This document shows positions 27,990 through 37,446 of a DNA stretch of 64,000 nt, one piece after another. The stretch is taken from the NCBI GenBank assembly GCA_018825665.1, contig JAHJEG010000017.1:1-64000 (forward strand), read 5' to 3'. Position numbers and translations under genes: made by a program. A model generated the notes under the pieces. It did no database searches. It was not told where the DNA came from and worked only from the letters and a program-made list of their open reading frames with translations. Numbering within the stretch: the stretch's first letter is position 1; each line of letters opens with the position of its first letter. The stretch is from a bacterium (GTDB lineage Bacteria > Campylobacterota > Campylobacteria > Campylobacterales > Sulfurimonadaceae).

Positions 27990-28973
27990 CTATAAATCAC
28001 TTCTCGGTGCTATATCCAGCTCTTGCAGGGAAGTAAACATCTTCTTGTTATACATTTCAACTGCGACTCTGCCAATCATTGCCGCATTGTCTGAACAATA
28101 TTTTAGCTCACTTAAAATTAAATCTGCTTTGTGCGGTCTTAACAGTTCTTCTATCTGCGAACGAAGATATAAGTTGGCACTCGCTCCGCCGACTATGGCA
28201 AAGGTCTTGGGCACGTTTGTCTGAAAATATTTTTTTAGTTTTTGGATGATATGCGCTGTCGCTATATGCTCAAATGACGCCGCTATATGCGGATAATCCT
28301 CTTTGTCTGCACCCTCTACTGCAAGTCTCACAGCATTTTTAAGCCCTGAATATGAAAAAGCTATCAGCGGTGATCGGTGTAGAGGAACGGTAAATTTATA
28401 TCTGTTTCTCTCTCCGTTTTTTGCAAGTTCCTCAATCAAAGGGCCGCCCGGATAGCCAAGCCCCATCATCTTGGCGACCTTGTCAAAACTCTCCCCAAAA
28501 CTGTCGTCCATACTTTTTGCAACCGTTTGTATATCATCAATGCTTTTTACTTCCATAACCTGGGTATGCCCGCCTGAGACCAAAAGAACACTCAGAGGAA
28601 ACTTCGCCTCTTTTTCTATAAAAAGCGAATAGATATGCCCTATGAGGTGATTCACGCCGATGAGAGGGATATTGAGGGCAACCGATATGGCCTTGGCCAT
28701 AGTCACGCCCTCTACAAGCGTGACAGCAAGACCTGGACTCGATGTCACAGCCACGGCTTTTAAATCTTTGAAATACGGTTCACACTCCTGGAGTATTTTT
28801 GGAAGAGCTTCGGCATGGAGTCTTGCGGCAAGTTCCGGAACTACGCCACCGTATACCGAGTGCTCAAGCTCCTGGGATATCTTCTTGTGAAACAAAAGCC
28901 GGCATGTGGAGATCTCTGTAATCGCAATTGCACTGTCATCACAGCTGCTTTCTATGGATAATATCAATTCCAA
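27990..28973 (-). CDS. tsaD: tRNA N6-adenosine threonylcarbamoyltransferase TsaD
   Basis: 327 residues. ASKHA-fold motifs: [13 protein letters not shown] at the start, the metal ligands in [37 protein letters not shown] and the late CSDNAAM. It makes t6A at position 37 of ANN-decoding tRNAs. It overlaps the dxr end by ten bases. A stem at 27975-28000 covers its stop codon and may end the operon. Confidence 0.96.
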   Translation of the reverse strand: MELILSIESSCDDSAIAITEISTCRLLFHKKISQELEHSVYGGVVPELAARLHAEALPKILQECEPYFKDLKAVAVTSSPGLAVTLVEGVTMAKAISVALNIPLIGVNHLIGHIYSLFIEKEAKFPLSVLLVSGGHTQVMEVKSIDDIQTVAKSMDDSFGESFDKVAKMMGLGYPGGPLIEELAKNGERNRYKFTVPLHRSPLIAFSYSGLKNAVRLAVEGADKEDYPHIAASFEHIATAHIIQKLKKYFQTNVPKTFAIVGGASANLYLRSQIEELLRPHKADLILSELKYCSDNAAMIGRVAVEMYNKKMFTSLQELDIAPRSDL

Positions 28974-30040
28974 ACCGCACTCCTTACATAGCTTCGTACC
29001 CGGGCATCTATCTCAAACACATCCTCAGCACTCTTTGGGATACTCTCAAACTTGTTAAAAGCGTGCAGGATAGTCTTAGAAATATCCATAAAACCTATCT
29101 CTTTTGCTATGAATTTTTCTATCGCTATCTCATTTGCGGCATTTACGATGACACCGCGAACCGGATTTTTAAGCAACTCTTTTTTTATCTCCCAAATCGG
29201 ATATCTCTCGGTGCTTATCTCTCTGAATTCCAAAGAGCCGACCTTCAAGAGGTCCACATGCCCCAAAATATTTTCATCCATTTTGGGATCAATGGCATAC
29301 GCGATTGGGAGCTGCATGCTGGCATGTGCAAAATGAGCGGTTGTCGAACCGTCTTTGAAATCAATAAGGGCGTGGATAAGCGATTTCGTCTCTATGATGG
29401 CGTCGTACTCCCCCTCTCCAAAAAGCCATCTGGCTTCTAAGAGTTCAAACATCTTATTGACCATCGTAGCGGAGTCTATAGTGATTTTTTGCCCCATGGA
29501 CCAGTTGGGATGCTTTTGCGTATCAGCCAGTGTTGCACTCTTGAGACGTGAGACATCCCAGTCACGAAAAGCACCGCCGCTTGCGGTTATTATCATTTTG
29601 CTGATGGGACGTTCCTGCATCAGATACCAAAGTCCAAAATGTTCACTGTCTATGGGCTGGATTTTGCTTACGTCGATAAAGTTTCCACATGCCACAAGAG
29701 ACTCTTTGTTTGCAAGAGCCACTCTCTTTCCACATGCCAAAGAACTGAGCGTAGGGCGAAGTCCCAAAAACCCTACGAGAGCATTTACGACCAGGGAGCT
29801 TGAAGCATCTTCTATCACTTTTACAATAGCTTCTTCACCATAGAATACATTTGTATGATCGACCTTGGCGACATCTTCCTTTTGAGCGACCACCACCACT
29901 TTTGGATGATGCACGCCAATCTGCTCATTGAGTAATTCTATATTTTTTCCGGCGACCAAGACCTCTACATCGATAGAGAATTTTTTGGCTACTTCGAGTG
30001 TATTTACCCCTATAGATCCGGTTGAACCAAGAAGTATCAA
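28964..30040 (-). CDS. dxr: 1-deoxy-D-xylulose 5-phosphate reductoisomerase
   Basis: 358 residues. NADPH-binding [13 protein letters not shown], catalytic [26 protein letters not shown], and the metal-binding Glu/Asp block around VDSEHFG. It makes 2-C-methyl-erythritol 4-phosphate, the committed step of MEP isoprenoid synthesis. One base lies between it and cdsA. It holds three exact copies of the dispersed repeat (29254, 29685, 29730) and one near copy. Confidence 0.96.
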   Translation of the reverse strand: MILLGSTGSIGVNTLEVAKKFSIDVEVLVAGKNIELLNEQIGVHHPKVVVVAQKEDVAKVDHTNVFYGEEAIVKVIEDASSSLVVNALVGFLGLRPTLSSLACGKRVALANKESLVACGNFIDVSKIQPIDSEHFGLWYLMQERPISKMIITASGGAFRDWDVSRLKSATLADTQKHPNWSMGQKITIDSATMVNKMFELLEARWLFGEGEYDAIIETKSLIHALIDFKDGSTTAHFAHASMQLPIAYAIDPKMDENILGHVDLLKVGSLEFREISTERYPIWEIKKELLKNPVRGVIVNAANEIAIEKFIAKEIGFMDISKTILHAFNKFESIPKSAEDVFEIDARVRSYVRSAVWN

Positions 30041-30041
30041 A

Positions 30042-30800
30042 CTACACTAAGCCTCTTAGGAGGACAAGCATCACGATAGCCGCAAAAAGATAGCCGTCTA
30101 TTCGGTCCAGTATACCGCCATGCCCCGGGAGCAGATTTCCGCTGTCTTTTACCCCTGCCCCTCTTTTGAGGGAACTCTCAAACAAGTCCCCGAAAATCGA
30201 GCTGGCTGCCACGACGAAGGATATGACAAAAGATATCCAGAAATCTACAAAGGTGATACCGATAAACATACCGCTTAGAGTTGCAACGGCGATTCCCCCT
30301 ATGACTCCTTCCATGGTTTTATTCGGACTTGTCTCGCAAAAAGGGGTCTTGCCTATGCTCTTTCCGACCGCGTATGCTCCGACATCAGTCATAGCCACAA
30401 CCACCAAAAGCCATAAGAGGGAGACGACTCCGTACTCCTGGTACATCGTAAAGAAAAACAGCATTCCGGCTGTCGGGTACACAAAGGGTAAAAAGTCCTT
30501 CCATTGGAGCTCTTTGTTATACGCCACGGCACTGGCATAGACCACACCCGCCAAAACAAACAGATCGTCACCGTAAGGATATATCCCGGCAACAAGCCAG
30601 ATAAACACGGCAAAAAAGTACAAGGTATTATGGTTTTGCACCTGAAAAAGTTTTGCGGCTTCATTGAATGCCAGAAGATATACAGCTCCAAAAACAAGCC
30701 ACATCAAAAAGAAGTTGTCTATAAAACCTATCAGCAGTACGACGGCTACAAGGGCTAGTCCGGTTACAATCCGCTCTTTGTGATTCGTAAAAACATCCAT
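30042..30800 (-). CDS. cdsA: Phosphatidate cytidylyltransferase
   Basis: 252 residues, multi-spanning. The CdsA signature is at the C-terminus (KRGAGVKDSGNLLPGHGGILDRIDG). It makes CDP-diacylglycerol for phospholipid synthesis. It is followed by dxr and tsaD, an order I recall from Campylobacter. Confidence 0.94.
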   Translation of the reverse strand: MDVFTNHKERIVTGLALVAVVLLIGFIDNFFLMWLVFGAVYLLAFNEAAKLFQVQNHNTLYFFAVFIWLVAGIYPYGDDLFVLAGVVYASAVAYNKELQWKDFLPFVYPTAGMLFFFTMYQEYGVVSLLWLLVVVAMTDVGAYAVGKSIGKTPFCETSPNKTMEGVIGGIAVATLSGMFIGITFVDFWISFVISFVVAASSIFGDLFESSLKRGAGVKDSGNLLPGHGGILDRIDGYLFAAIVMLVLLRGLV

Positions 30801-30839
30801 GAAAATTCCTAAAAAAAAGTTATCTAAGATTATACCAAA

Positions 30840-31151
30840 TCACACTTTAATATCCAGTTTATACAAGGAGGAACTGCTTTTTTGCTCCTCCTCCTCTTCC
30901 TTCTTCTCTCTTTTTTTACTTCTGGCGGTTTCCTGGTCTGCCTCGTTTTTCTCATGTTCACGGTCGGGATCGACCTCATGATTCTCTTCAGTCGGGCGTA
31001 CTTCCAAGACCTTTTCATCTTTTTCGTTTGCCGCAGCCTGAGCCGCTATGTTTTGCAGGTCAAAACGGTTGTTCTGATTTCCCTGCACGGAAGATACGGT
31101 GGCTGTCTGCTGGTTTACGTATATCGCATTTCCTATGGGACCAATCGCCAT
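30840..31151 (-). CDS. Small charged protein of the cdsA-rqcH block
   Basis: ATG at 31151 is better spaced from AAGGAG than the GTG at 31154. About 103 residues: the N-terminus (MAIGPIGNAIYVNQQ) resembles small flagellar- or secretion-linked proteins, followed by an unusually Glu/Lys-rich helical stretch and the end SSLYKLDIKV. I do not recognise a family. It occupies the place of Cj1348c, a coiled-coil protein, in the gene order as I remember it. Confidence 0.6.
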   Translation of the reverse strand: MAIGPIGNAIYVNQQTATVSSVQGNQNNRFDLQNIAAQAAANEKDEKVLEVRPTEENHEVDPDREHEKNEADQETARSKKREKKEEEEEQKSSSSLYKLDIKV

Positions 31152-31166
31152 CACAAGCTCCTTTTG

Positions 31167-32492
31167 CTATCTGTTGTCTATCTCAATAGTCTTATATTTA
31201 TTGTAAAGCACATTTGCACCCTCTTGGATGCTCACTTCACGTCTGGGAGTATAATCGACCAAATAGCGATCTTTTGCAAACATTGTAAAATCTACACACA
31301 GTCTTGCTGCCCCTTTAATGACATCTTCGGGTACGTTTTGCTTGTCGGTGGTTATGATGACATGTGCGGAAGGTCTGTCTTTCATATGCACCCAGATATC
31401 CCTGGCTCTGGCGTTTTTGAGCAGTTCTACATTCCCTTTTTCATTTTTTCCGAGCTGTATTTTGTACCCTTCTATCCAAAAAGTCTCGATGGCGTCATTG
31501 TGCGGCGTCTTTTTACCCTGAAGCTGTTTTGGAAAAAGAAGTGTTATTTTTGCTATATCGTCCGCTTCTTTGACTGTATGGATAAAGAGTCTCATATGTT
31601 CTATTTTTGAATGCAGCGATTCTTTTTCTATATGCAGATGCGCTCCCTTTTGTTTGGCTTTTTTGCTTTTTCCAAAAAAAGAGGCAGCCATCTGCGAAAC
31701 GGACGAGTAGGACTTGTCAAGCTCTATCTCAAGTTCGCTTCCGTCATAGTCATGGAGTCTTACAAACCTGCTGTAAGGCTTAATGAGATGCATATTTGCA
31801 AGGATTAAATTGCCAAAATGCTGATACTTCTGCACCTCATCGCTCAGGGTTTGCTCATCATTGAGCGAATGATAAAGTTTTTCAAGTTTTTTAAGCTTTT
31901 TAGTCAAAAATGCAATCTTCTGCTTTTTGAGAGAAGAGAGTTTATCGCTTTGCTCTTTTTCATACTGGGCATACAAAAAGTTCTCGATATCGTCAATGGG
32001 ATACTCTTTTGCAACAAAAGGAGCGCTTGGAACATCCAAAAGTTTTTGTCCCACTTTCACCTCGCGAAAAGAGGAGAACAGATCCACATGCCGAAGTGCT
32101 TCAAGGACGATATTCTCTTCATCCAAAAGGATCACGTTTGTATATTTACCCGTAAACTCTATCTGCAGATAACTTGTCTCCTGTTTGTACGCAGAAGCGA
32201 TGGAGGTCTTGATTCTGAGTATTTTATCATCGTTTACAAGCCCTATATCCAAGATGTTGGCACGGTTAAAGCGCTTGGAGAGGATCACGTCAAAGGGAGC
32301 ATTGTATACTTTTGAACGGGCATACGAAGCACACTTGAAGATGCTTGAGTTTGAGCGCTGCATATCAAAATATATCTCATCGTCTTTATCAAATACGATT
32401 TTTATAATCGTGTCCGAGACTCTGTGGATAGCCGATATTTTTGTAAATTTTTGCAGATAAACGATTATTTGCTTTAGATGTGATAATTTCAT
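31167..32492 (-). CDS. rqcH: NFACT/RqcH-family protein (ribosome quality control)
   Basis: 441 residues, somewhat shorter than Bacillus RqcH. N-terminal NFACT-N domain (about 1-170), a coiled-coil middle (about 175-320), and a C-terminal NFACT-R domain with ARDIWVHMKDRPSAHVII. Known role: it binds 50S subunits holding stalled peptidyl-tRNA and adds alanine tails; older annotations call it fibronectin-binding. One dispersed-repeat copy is at 32084. Confidence 0.85.
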   Translation of the reverse strand: MKLSHLKQIIVYLQKFTKISAIHRVSDTIIKIVFDKDDEIYFDMQRSNSSIFKCASYARSKVYNAPFDVILSKRFNRANILDIGLVNDDKILRIKTSIASAYKQETSYLQIEFTGKYTNVILLDEENIVLEALRHVDLFSSFREVKVGQKLLDVPSAPFVAKEYPIDDIENFLYAQYEKEQSDKLSSLKKQKIAFLTKKLKKLEKLYHSLNDEQTLSDEVQKYQHFGNLILANMHLIKPYSRFVRLHDYDGSELEIELDKSYSSVSQMAASFFGKSKKAKQKGAHLHIEKESLHSKIEHMRLFIHTVKEADDIAKITLLFPKQLQGKKTPHNDAIETFWIEGYKIQLGKNEKGNVELLKNARARDIWVHMKDRPSAHVIITTDKQNVPEDVIKGAARLCVDFTMFAKDRYLVDYTPRREVSIQEGANVLYNKYKTIEIDNR

Positions 32493-32550
32493 AGAGGTAT
32501 TTTAGCCTAGTTTTTTGTTATACTTCCAAAAAAATTACAAAGAGTTTTAT

Positions 32551-32901
32551 TTGCGTTTACCAAAAGGTTTCGGTAAAAATTATTTTACCCTAAGAGCGAT
32601 CACTGCAACTGTCAACCAGATGAGCCTCAATGCAAATACATCCAGGGTGCAAAGTTTCCACATGCTCCATTTCGCCTGGGATGCCTTAGAAGCTTTGGAA
32701 GAGGATGAAGAGCTCGCCACCCTCTTATGCACGCCCGAGCTCTCACAAAAACCTTGCCATTGCAACTGTTACTATTTACGCACCACAAAGAAAATACTCA
32801 AACTCTGTCCCAACCAAAAGCACTTTTTCAACTACTTTAAAACTTTAAACAACGCTATATCCCCTCCGCTGTCCTCTGCCTTTTTATACACTCAAATCTA
32901 A
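32551..32901 (+). CDS. Cys-rich hypothetical protein upstream of TonB receptor
   Basis: The open frame extends to a TTG at 32515, but TTG at 32551, after AAGAG, gives a better start (116 residues, MRLPKGFGKNYFTL). The middle is acidic (ALEEDEEL) and the C-terminal part has a cysteine cluster, KPCHCNCYYLRTTKKILKLCP. No family recognised. It is 21 bases before the TonB receptor gene, so they may share a transcript, perhaps in the metal or cobalamin context. A near copy of the dispersed repeat is at 32658. Confidence 0.5.
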   Translation: MRLPKGFGKNYFTLRAITATVNQMSLNANTSRVQSFHMLHFAWDALEALEEDEELATLLCTPELSQKPCHCNCYYLRTTKKILKLCPNQKHFFNYFKTLNNAISPPLSSAFLYTQI

Positions 32902-32922
32902 AAATAATTCAGGAATACACAT

Positions 32923-34878
32923 ATGAAAAAAACAATACAAATATCACTCGCCTCAGTTGCTCTGCTAAGCCAGCTTCAAGCAGACAAAGCCATTACCCTC
33001 GAACCGCTCACGGTTACATCGACCGCCATCCAGACGGATGAGCTCAAAGCCGCGGATGCCGTGGAAGTATATACGCAGGAGGATATCCAAAAGGCGCATG
33101 TTCAGAATGTTTACGAGTTTTTAAACCAGCACACCTCTGTCATCACAATGCCAAGCTATGGAAACCCTTTCACCCAAAAGCTCGATTTTCACGGCTACGG
33201 GATAGGAGACGGTTATCAAAACATAGTAGTGACAATCAACGGCAGAAAAATCAACAACATAGATATGGTCGCACCTCTTTTGAGCTCCGTTTCTCCAAGT
33301 TCTATAGAGAGGATAGAGATTATAAAATCAAGCGGGATCGTAACCGGCGGTGATGGGGCAAATGCCGGTGTCATCAACATAAAGACCAAAAAGAGCAATG
33401 AGAAGGAGCTTTCTTTTTATGCAGGTACCTACAACACTTTTGCAGGTTCCTTTTACCTCGGACACAGCGATGAGAACCTCTCTGTCTCTGCAAGCGGTGA
33501 AGCCCAAAAAAGCGGCGGAATCCGTCATGTGGACAATGATGGCAACAAGGACGCAAGCAGACTTTCCACAGGTACTTTTGATTTGTCCTACAAAGCTTCC
33601 AAGGAGCTTGAGCTGAGACTGGGCGCATCCTTCAGCAAGGCGGATATCATCTACGGCAGTTACCTCAGCCAAGACCAATATGAAGAAGACACGACACAAA
33701 AAAGCAGCAGTTATTACTCCGCGACACATCAGCTTTACGACACAAATACACTCAGCGGCGGCCTGAGCTATTACATCAATGATGAATTCAGTATAAAGAT
33801 TGATGCGAATCACGAAAAGAAAAGGTCGCAATATATAACATATTCAAGTATCTCCGACTATGAATACAACTCTGCAAAATCGACCTTGGATTATGAGAAT
33901 CAGGGTATAAGTGTTTCAGCGGGTATCGATATTTTTGAGGGCACAAGAGATTCACATGCCAACTTTTATGCAATCGCAAATGAAACCACCAAGAAAAATC
34001 TGGCCGGTTTTATTATGAGCAGATTTAATTTTGCCAAGCACTCGCTAAAAGCCGGATACAGATATGAGCGTGTCGCCTATGCCTTTAGCGATGCCTTCAC
34101 ATCCAACAAAGAGGAGAAAGTCTTGCATGGTGCCGAGCTTGGATACAACTATACCTTTGACAAAGAAAACTCTGTCTTTGTCAACTATGCACACTCCTAT
34201 CAGGCTCCCGATATCGACAGATTTTTCAGCTATGGCAGCTTTAACGGCTTTATAAATCCTATGCAGGCAAACAGCCTGACACTTGGGTATAACTCTATAA
34301 CTAACACTAACAAACTTAAAATTTCGGCGTATTATATAGATTTGCAGGATGAGATCTATTACTACAATGACCTTGTAAACAGCTGGCCGGCACCTAGTCT
34401 CTCCGTCAATACGAATATAGACAAATCCCGCAAATACGGAATCGACGTATACGACAAATATTTGATATCGGGCATGTGGAACCTTGCCCTGAACTACAAT
34501 TATGTTCAGGCGATTATCGATGAGGAAACAGGACGCAACAATGAGGACTACTCAGGAAACAAACTCCCGGGCGTCAGCGAACACAACGCAAAAGCGACTC
34601 TGAGCTATCTGCCGAGTCCACATGCCACGATTGCTCTGACACAGATCTACAGAAGCCAGGCATATGCAATAAATGACTTCGATAACGACCTCAACCAAAA
34701 ACAGGATCCCTACAAAAGCACGGATATCTCTGTGACGTATGCCAAAGACAATTATGAAGTTTTCGCTAAAATAAACAATCTGTTCAATCAGAAAAACGGT
34801 TTATGGATAAAAGATGATACTATTTATCCCGTCAATTTTACCACTACGGCAATGGCCGGATTTAAACTGAAATACTAA
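32923..34878 (+). CDS. TonB-dependent outer-membrane receptor, probably for a corrinoid
   Basis: 651 residues. Signal peptide (MKKTIQISLASVALLSQLQA), TonB-box-like EPLTVTST, plug domain (about 40-155) with INGRKINNID and ERIEIIKSSG, then a 22-strand-type barrel ending in GFKLKY. Downstream genes encode a membrane protein, a Cys-rich small-domain protein and CobQ, so a BtuB-like role in corrinoid uptake is inferred; iron-siderophore import is the alternative. Two dispersed-repeat copies (34471, 34618) and one near copy lie in it. Confidence 0.85.
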   Translation: MKKTIQISLASVALLSQLQADKAITLEPLTVTSTAIQTDELKAADAVEVYTQEDIQKAHVQNVYEFLNQHTSVITMPSYGNPFTQKLDFHGYGIGDGYQNIVVTINGRKINNIDMVAPLLSSVSPSSIERIEIIKSSGIVTGGDGANAGVINIKTKKSNEKELSFYAGTYNTFAGSFYLGHSDENLSVSASGEAQKSGGIRHVDNDGNKDASRLSTGTFDLSYKASKELELRLGASFSKADIIYGSYLSQDQYEEDTTQKSSSYYSATHQLYDTNTLSGGLSYYINDEFSIKIDANHEKKRSQYITYSSISDYEYNSAKSTLDYENQGISVSAGIDIFEGTRDSHANFYAIANETTKKNLAGFIMSRFNFAKHSLKAGYRYERVAYAFSDAFTSNKEEKVLHGAELGYNYTFDKENSVFVNYAHSYQAPDIDRFFSYGSFNGFINPMQANSLTLGYNSITNTNKLKISAYYIDLQDEIYYYNDLVNSWPAPSLSVNTNIDKSRKYGIDVYDKYLISGMWNLALNYNYVQAIIDEETGRNNEDYSGNKLPGVSEHNAKATLSYLPSPHATIALTQIYRSQAYAINDFDNDLNQKQDPYKSTDISVTYAKDNYEVFAKINNLFNQKNGLWIKDDTIYPVNFTTTAMAGFKLKY

Positions 34879-34886
34879 AGTGATGT

Positions 34887-35462
34887 ATGAAAAATTTGAA
34901 AATTAACATCAGAGAGTTTTTAAAATACAAGTTTTTGAACTCTCTGTTTTTGGGCACATCTGTCGGAAGCATATTTACTGTATACGCACCGATAGAGCCT
35001 TCTATCTACAGTCTGGGCGGTATTTTGCTCGCTTTTGGAATGCTTGTGGTGGCGAAGTTTTATTACAAGATTCTAAACATAGAGTATTTTTACAAGATCT
35101 CGCTTTTTGTAGAGGCCGTTCTCTTTGTCGTGATGCTTTGGTTTTTGCTTTTTTCGTACAGCTATATGAGCGCCTTACTCATCTATGCCGGCTATCAGGT
35201 CACCTTCACCTTCGGCTCCTATCTCATAAGAGCCGAAACACTTTTTTTGAAGAAGACTCAGGCGATTACATGGGTGGACGTAGCCAAACAAAAAGGGTAT
35301 TTGGCAGGGATGTTCCTCTCCTATGCCCTGTATAAATTTTTGGAACTCTATCTGCATATTTCAGATAAACAGATTCAGGTCTATATGATTCATTTTCTCC
35401 TTCTTGCCATACAGACTGCCATAATCTTTTATCTCTTAAAATCCTTTGGGAGACTCAGATGA
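34887..35462 (+). CDS. Multi-spanning membrane protein in the TonB receptor operon
   Basis: 191 residues with about six hydrophobic helices and a basic C-terminus (KSFGRLR). No family recognised. It begins eight bases after the receptor gene and overlaps the next gene by four bases (ATGA), so it is firmly within this operon. It could be an inner-membrane partner of the receptor in cobalamin or precursor uptake; that is inference from position. Confidence 0.65.
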   Translation: MKNLKINIREFLKYKFLNSLFLGTSVGSIFTVYAPIEPSIYSLGGILLAFGMLVVAKFYYKILNIEYFYKISLFVEAVLFVVMLWFLLFSYSYMSALLIYAGYQVTFTFGSYLIRAETLFLKKTQAITWVDVAKQKGYLAGMFLSYALYKFLELYLHISDKQIQVYMIHFLLLAIQTAIIFYLLKSFGRLR

Positions 35463-35881
35463 GCTACGGTCTATGGTTTGATGCACATGCCAAAAAGCAC
35501 AAAAGTATCATTGACAAACTCTTGGCATGTGGAAGTTCAAAAGAGCAGATTATAGAATACTTCGTTTTTGAGAACATGGTGAAAAACGAACCTGATTTTT
35601 GCCCTCTTTTTGCCCAGAATAAAAAATGCCACGCTATGCAGGAACTCAACTGCTACCTCTGCGCCTGTCCAAACTTCCGTTTTGATGATGAGGGGATAAA
35701 AAAAGTGGACGACAAAACACAGTACAGCTACTGCTCCATCGACTCAAAAGAGGGCAGTCTCGGAGTCTACGGGCAAGCCATCCACCAAGACTGCTCCGCA
35801 TGCACAGTTCCACATGCCGGGGATTATGTACGAAAACATTTTGATTTGGACTGGAAGAAGATTATGAAAAACTGCCGCTGA
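35459..35881 (+). CDS. Cysteine-rich small-domain protein, cobalamin-associated
   Basis: 140 residues. The central part, PDFCPLFAQNKKCHAMQELNC and YLCACPNF, followed by YSYCS and DCSACTVPHAGDYV, matches the cysteine-rich small domain often found near or fused to cobalamin-synthesis enzymes. At least nine cysteines suggest metal or cluster binding. It follows the membrane protein by overlap and precedes cobQ. Three repeat copies are inside (35484 near, 35524 and 35810 exact). Confidence 0.72.
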   Translation: MSYGLWFDAHAKKHKSIIDKLLACGSSKEQIIEYFVFENMVKNEPDFCPLFAQNKKCHAMQELNCYLCACPNFRFDDEGIKKVDDKTQYSYCSIDSKEGSLGVYGQAIHQDCSACTVPHAGDYVRKHFDLDWKKIMKNCR

Positions 35882-35950
35882 AGGTATTCAAGGCATTCAA
35901 TCAAAGATATGAAAGAGTTCGCCTATTGTAGTTATTTGGATAAAAGATGC

Positions 35951-35956
35951 TATAAA
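35951..35956 (+). promoter_or_regulatory. Probable -10 element for cobQ
   Basis: TGC-TATAAA, an extended -10 type sequence, lies 38 bases before the cobQ start in the 112-base gap. No -35 box is clear, which is normal for this phylum. No B12-box or cobalamin riboswitch is seen in the gap. Confidence 0.4.
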
Positions 35957-35993
35957 TAGAAGAAATCTTAAAATAATTCGGACGAAGTAAAAA

Positions 35994-37391
35994 ATGAACT
36001 CTTTAAGCATATTCGGCACCAGCAGTGATGCCGGAAAATCTACTCTCTCTTTTGCCATTACCTATCTTTTGCATCACCGCGGCATCAAAGTGGCCCCTTT
36101 TAAAGCGCAGAATGTTTCCAACAACTCAAAGGTTTGTGATGATGGCGGGGAGATTGCTATTCCTCAGCATTTTGCGGCGGAGGCTATCGGGATAAAGACA
36201 TCCCATTTTATGAATCCCATCCTTATCAAGTCCGGCTTTCAAAACTCCGCACATCTGATTATAAACGGAAAAGCGGTCGGCGAAAAAGATACCATCCAAT
36301 ACTACGAAGATATCGACACCCTCAAACCCCATGCCAAAAAAGCGTTTAAAAAACTTCTCAAAGAGTATGAATGCATTGTGGCCGAGGGAGCAGGAAGTCC
36401 CGTGGAACTCAACCTGATGGACAAGGACCTCTCAAATATCTACATAGCAGATACATTCAACACGAAGATTATCCTGGTCGCTGATATAGAGCGGGGCGGT
36501 GTTTTTGCTTCTATCGTCGGTGTCTATGCCCTGCTTCCCGAAAAGCTGAGAAAAAACGTCCTGGGTGTAATCATCAACAAATTCCGCGGAGATATGCGCC
36601 TCTTTTATGACGGTGTCCATATCATCGAAGAGCGTTTTGGCATCAAGGTTTTGGGTGTTGTTCCCTACAAAGCTTTTAACCTCGGATTTGAGGACAGCCA
36701 GTCGCTCATGAACTATACGCAAGACACCAAAAATGCTCTTATCAGAGTAGGTGTCATCAGGCTTCCCCACATCAGCAATTTCACAGATTTCGAACCTCTT
36801 GTGGCGGATGGGGAGATAGAGCTCTCTTTTATCTCAAATCCGAGCGAGGTTTCCACATGCCAGATACTGATACTTCCCGGGAGCAAAAGAGTCGTCGACG
36901 ATTTGGCATGGCTCAGGGAAAGGGGCTTTTGTGAGCATCTTCTCTCCCATGAAAAAACCATCATAGCCATCTGCGGAGGCTACGAGATGATGTTTGAACG
37001 TCTTTTGGATCCTTGGCATGTGGAATCAGAACAAAAAGAGGTCAGCGGATTGGGACGATTGAAGGGTGATGTGGTTTTTGCGCAGGAGAAGATTGTGCAA
37101 AAAGGGTGCTACCGCGTCTTTAGGACTATGGTAGAGGGCTATGAGATACATAATGCAGTTGCAAAAAAAAGGGTCAAAAGAAAAAAAAACCTTTACGGAA
37201 CATTTATACACGGCATTTTTGAAAGTGACGCATTAAGAGAAAAAATCTTCTCTGAAGTGGATTCCCGCTACAAAGGCTATTGTTTTAAAGACTACAAGAC
37301 CAAAGCCATTACAGATTTTACGAGCCATGTCTCAGAACATGTGGATATAGATTTTATCGAGAGTGAACTGCGAAATGATAGAGAAGCGTGA
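35994..37391 (+). CDS. cobQ: Cobyric acid synthase
   Basis: 465 residues. The N-terminal synthetase domain has the P-loop-like GTSSDAGKSTLS and KAQNVSNNS. The C-terminal glutamine amidotransferase domain carries the nucleophile region IIAICGGYEMM and the late FIHGIF histidine. It amidates four side chains of adenosylcobyrinic acid diamide. With the CobT-like gene at 42254 it points to cobalamin synthesis or remodelling. Two repeat copies (36853, 37015). Confidence 0.92.
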   Translation: MNSLSIFGTSSDAGKSTLSFAITYLLHHRGIKVAPFKAQNVSNNSKVCDDGGEIAIPQHFAAEAIGIKTSHFMNPILIKSGFQNSAHLIINGKAVGEKDTIQYYEDIDTLKPHAKKAFKKLLKEYECIVAEGAGSPVELNLMDKDLSNIYIADTFNTKIILVADIERGGVFASIVGVYALLPEKLRKNVLGVIINKFRGDMRLFYDGVHIIEERFGIKVLGVVPYKAFNLGFEDSQSLMNYTQDTKNALIRVGVIRLPHISNFTDFEPLVADGEIELSFISNPSEVSTCQILILPGSKRVVDDLAWLRERGFCEHLLSHEKTIIAICGGYEMMFERLLDPWHVESEQKEVSGLGRLKGDVVFAQEKIVQKGCYRVFRTMVEGYEIHNAVAKKRVKRKKNLYGTFIHGIFESDALREKIFSEVDSRYKGYCFKDYKTKAITDFTSHVSEHVDIDFIESELRNDREA

Positions 37392-37446
37392 AAGAACCCC
37401 GGAGATAAAAGATGCGGACGGCACACAAGGCACCGCCCGAGTCCTC

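Noticed and set aside
32493-35993. Cobalamin riboswitch before the TonB receptor or cobQ
   Set aside because: I looked for the B12-box and a long structured leader; the gaps are short and show neither.
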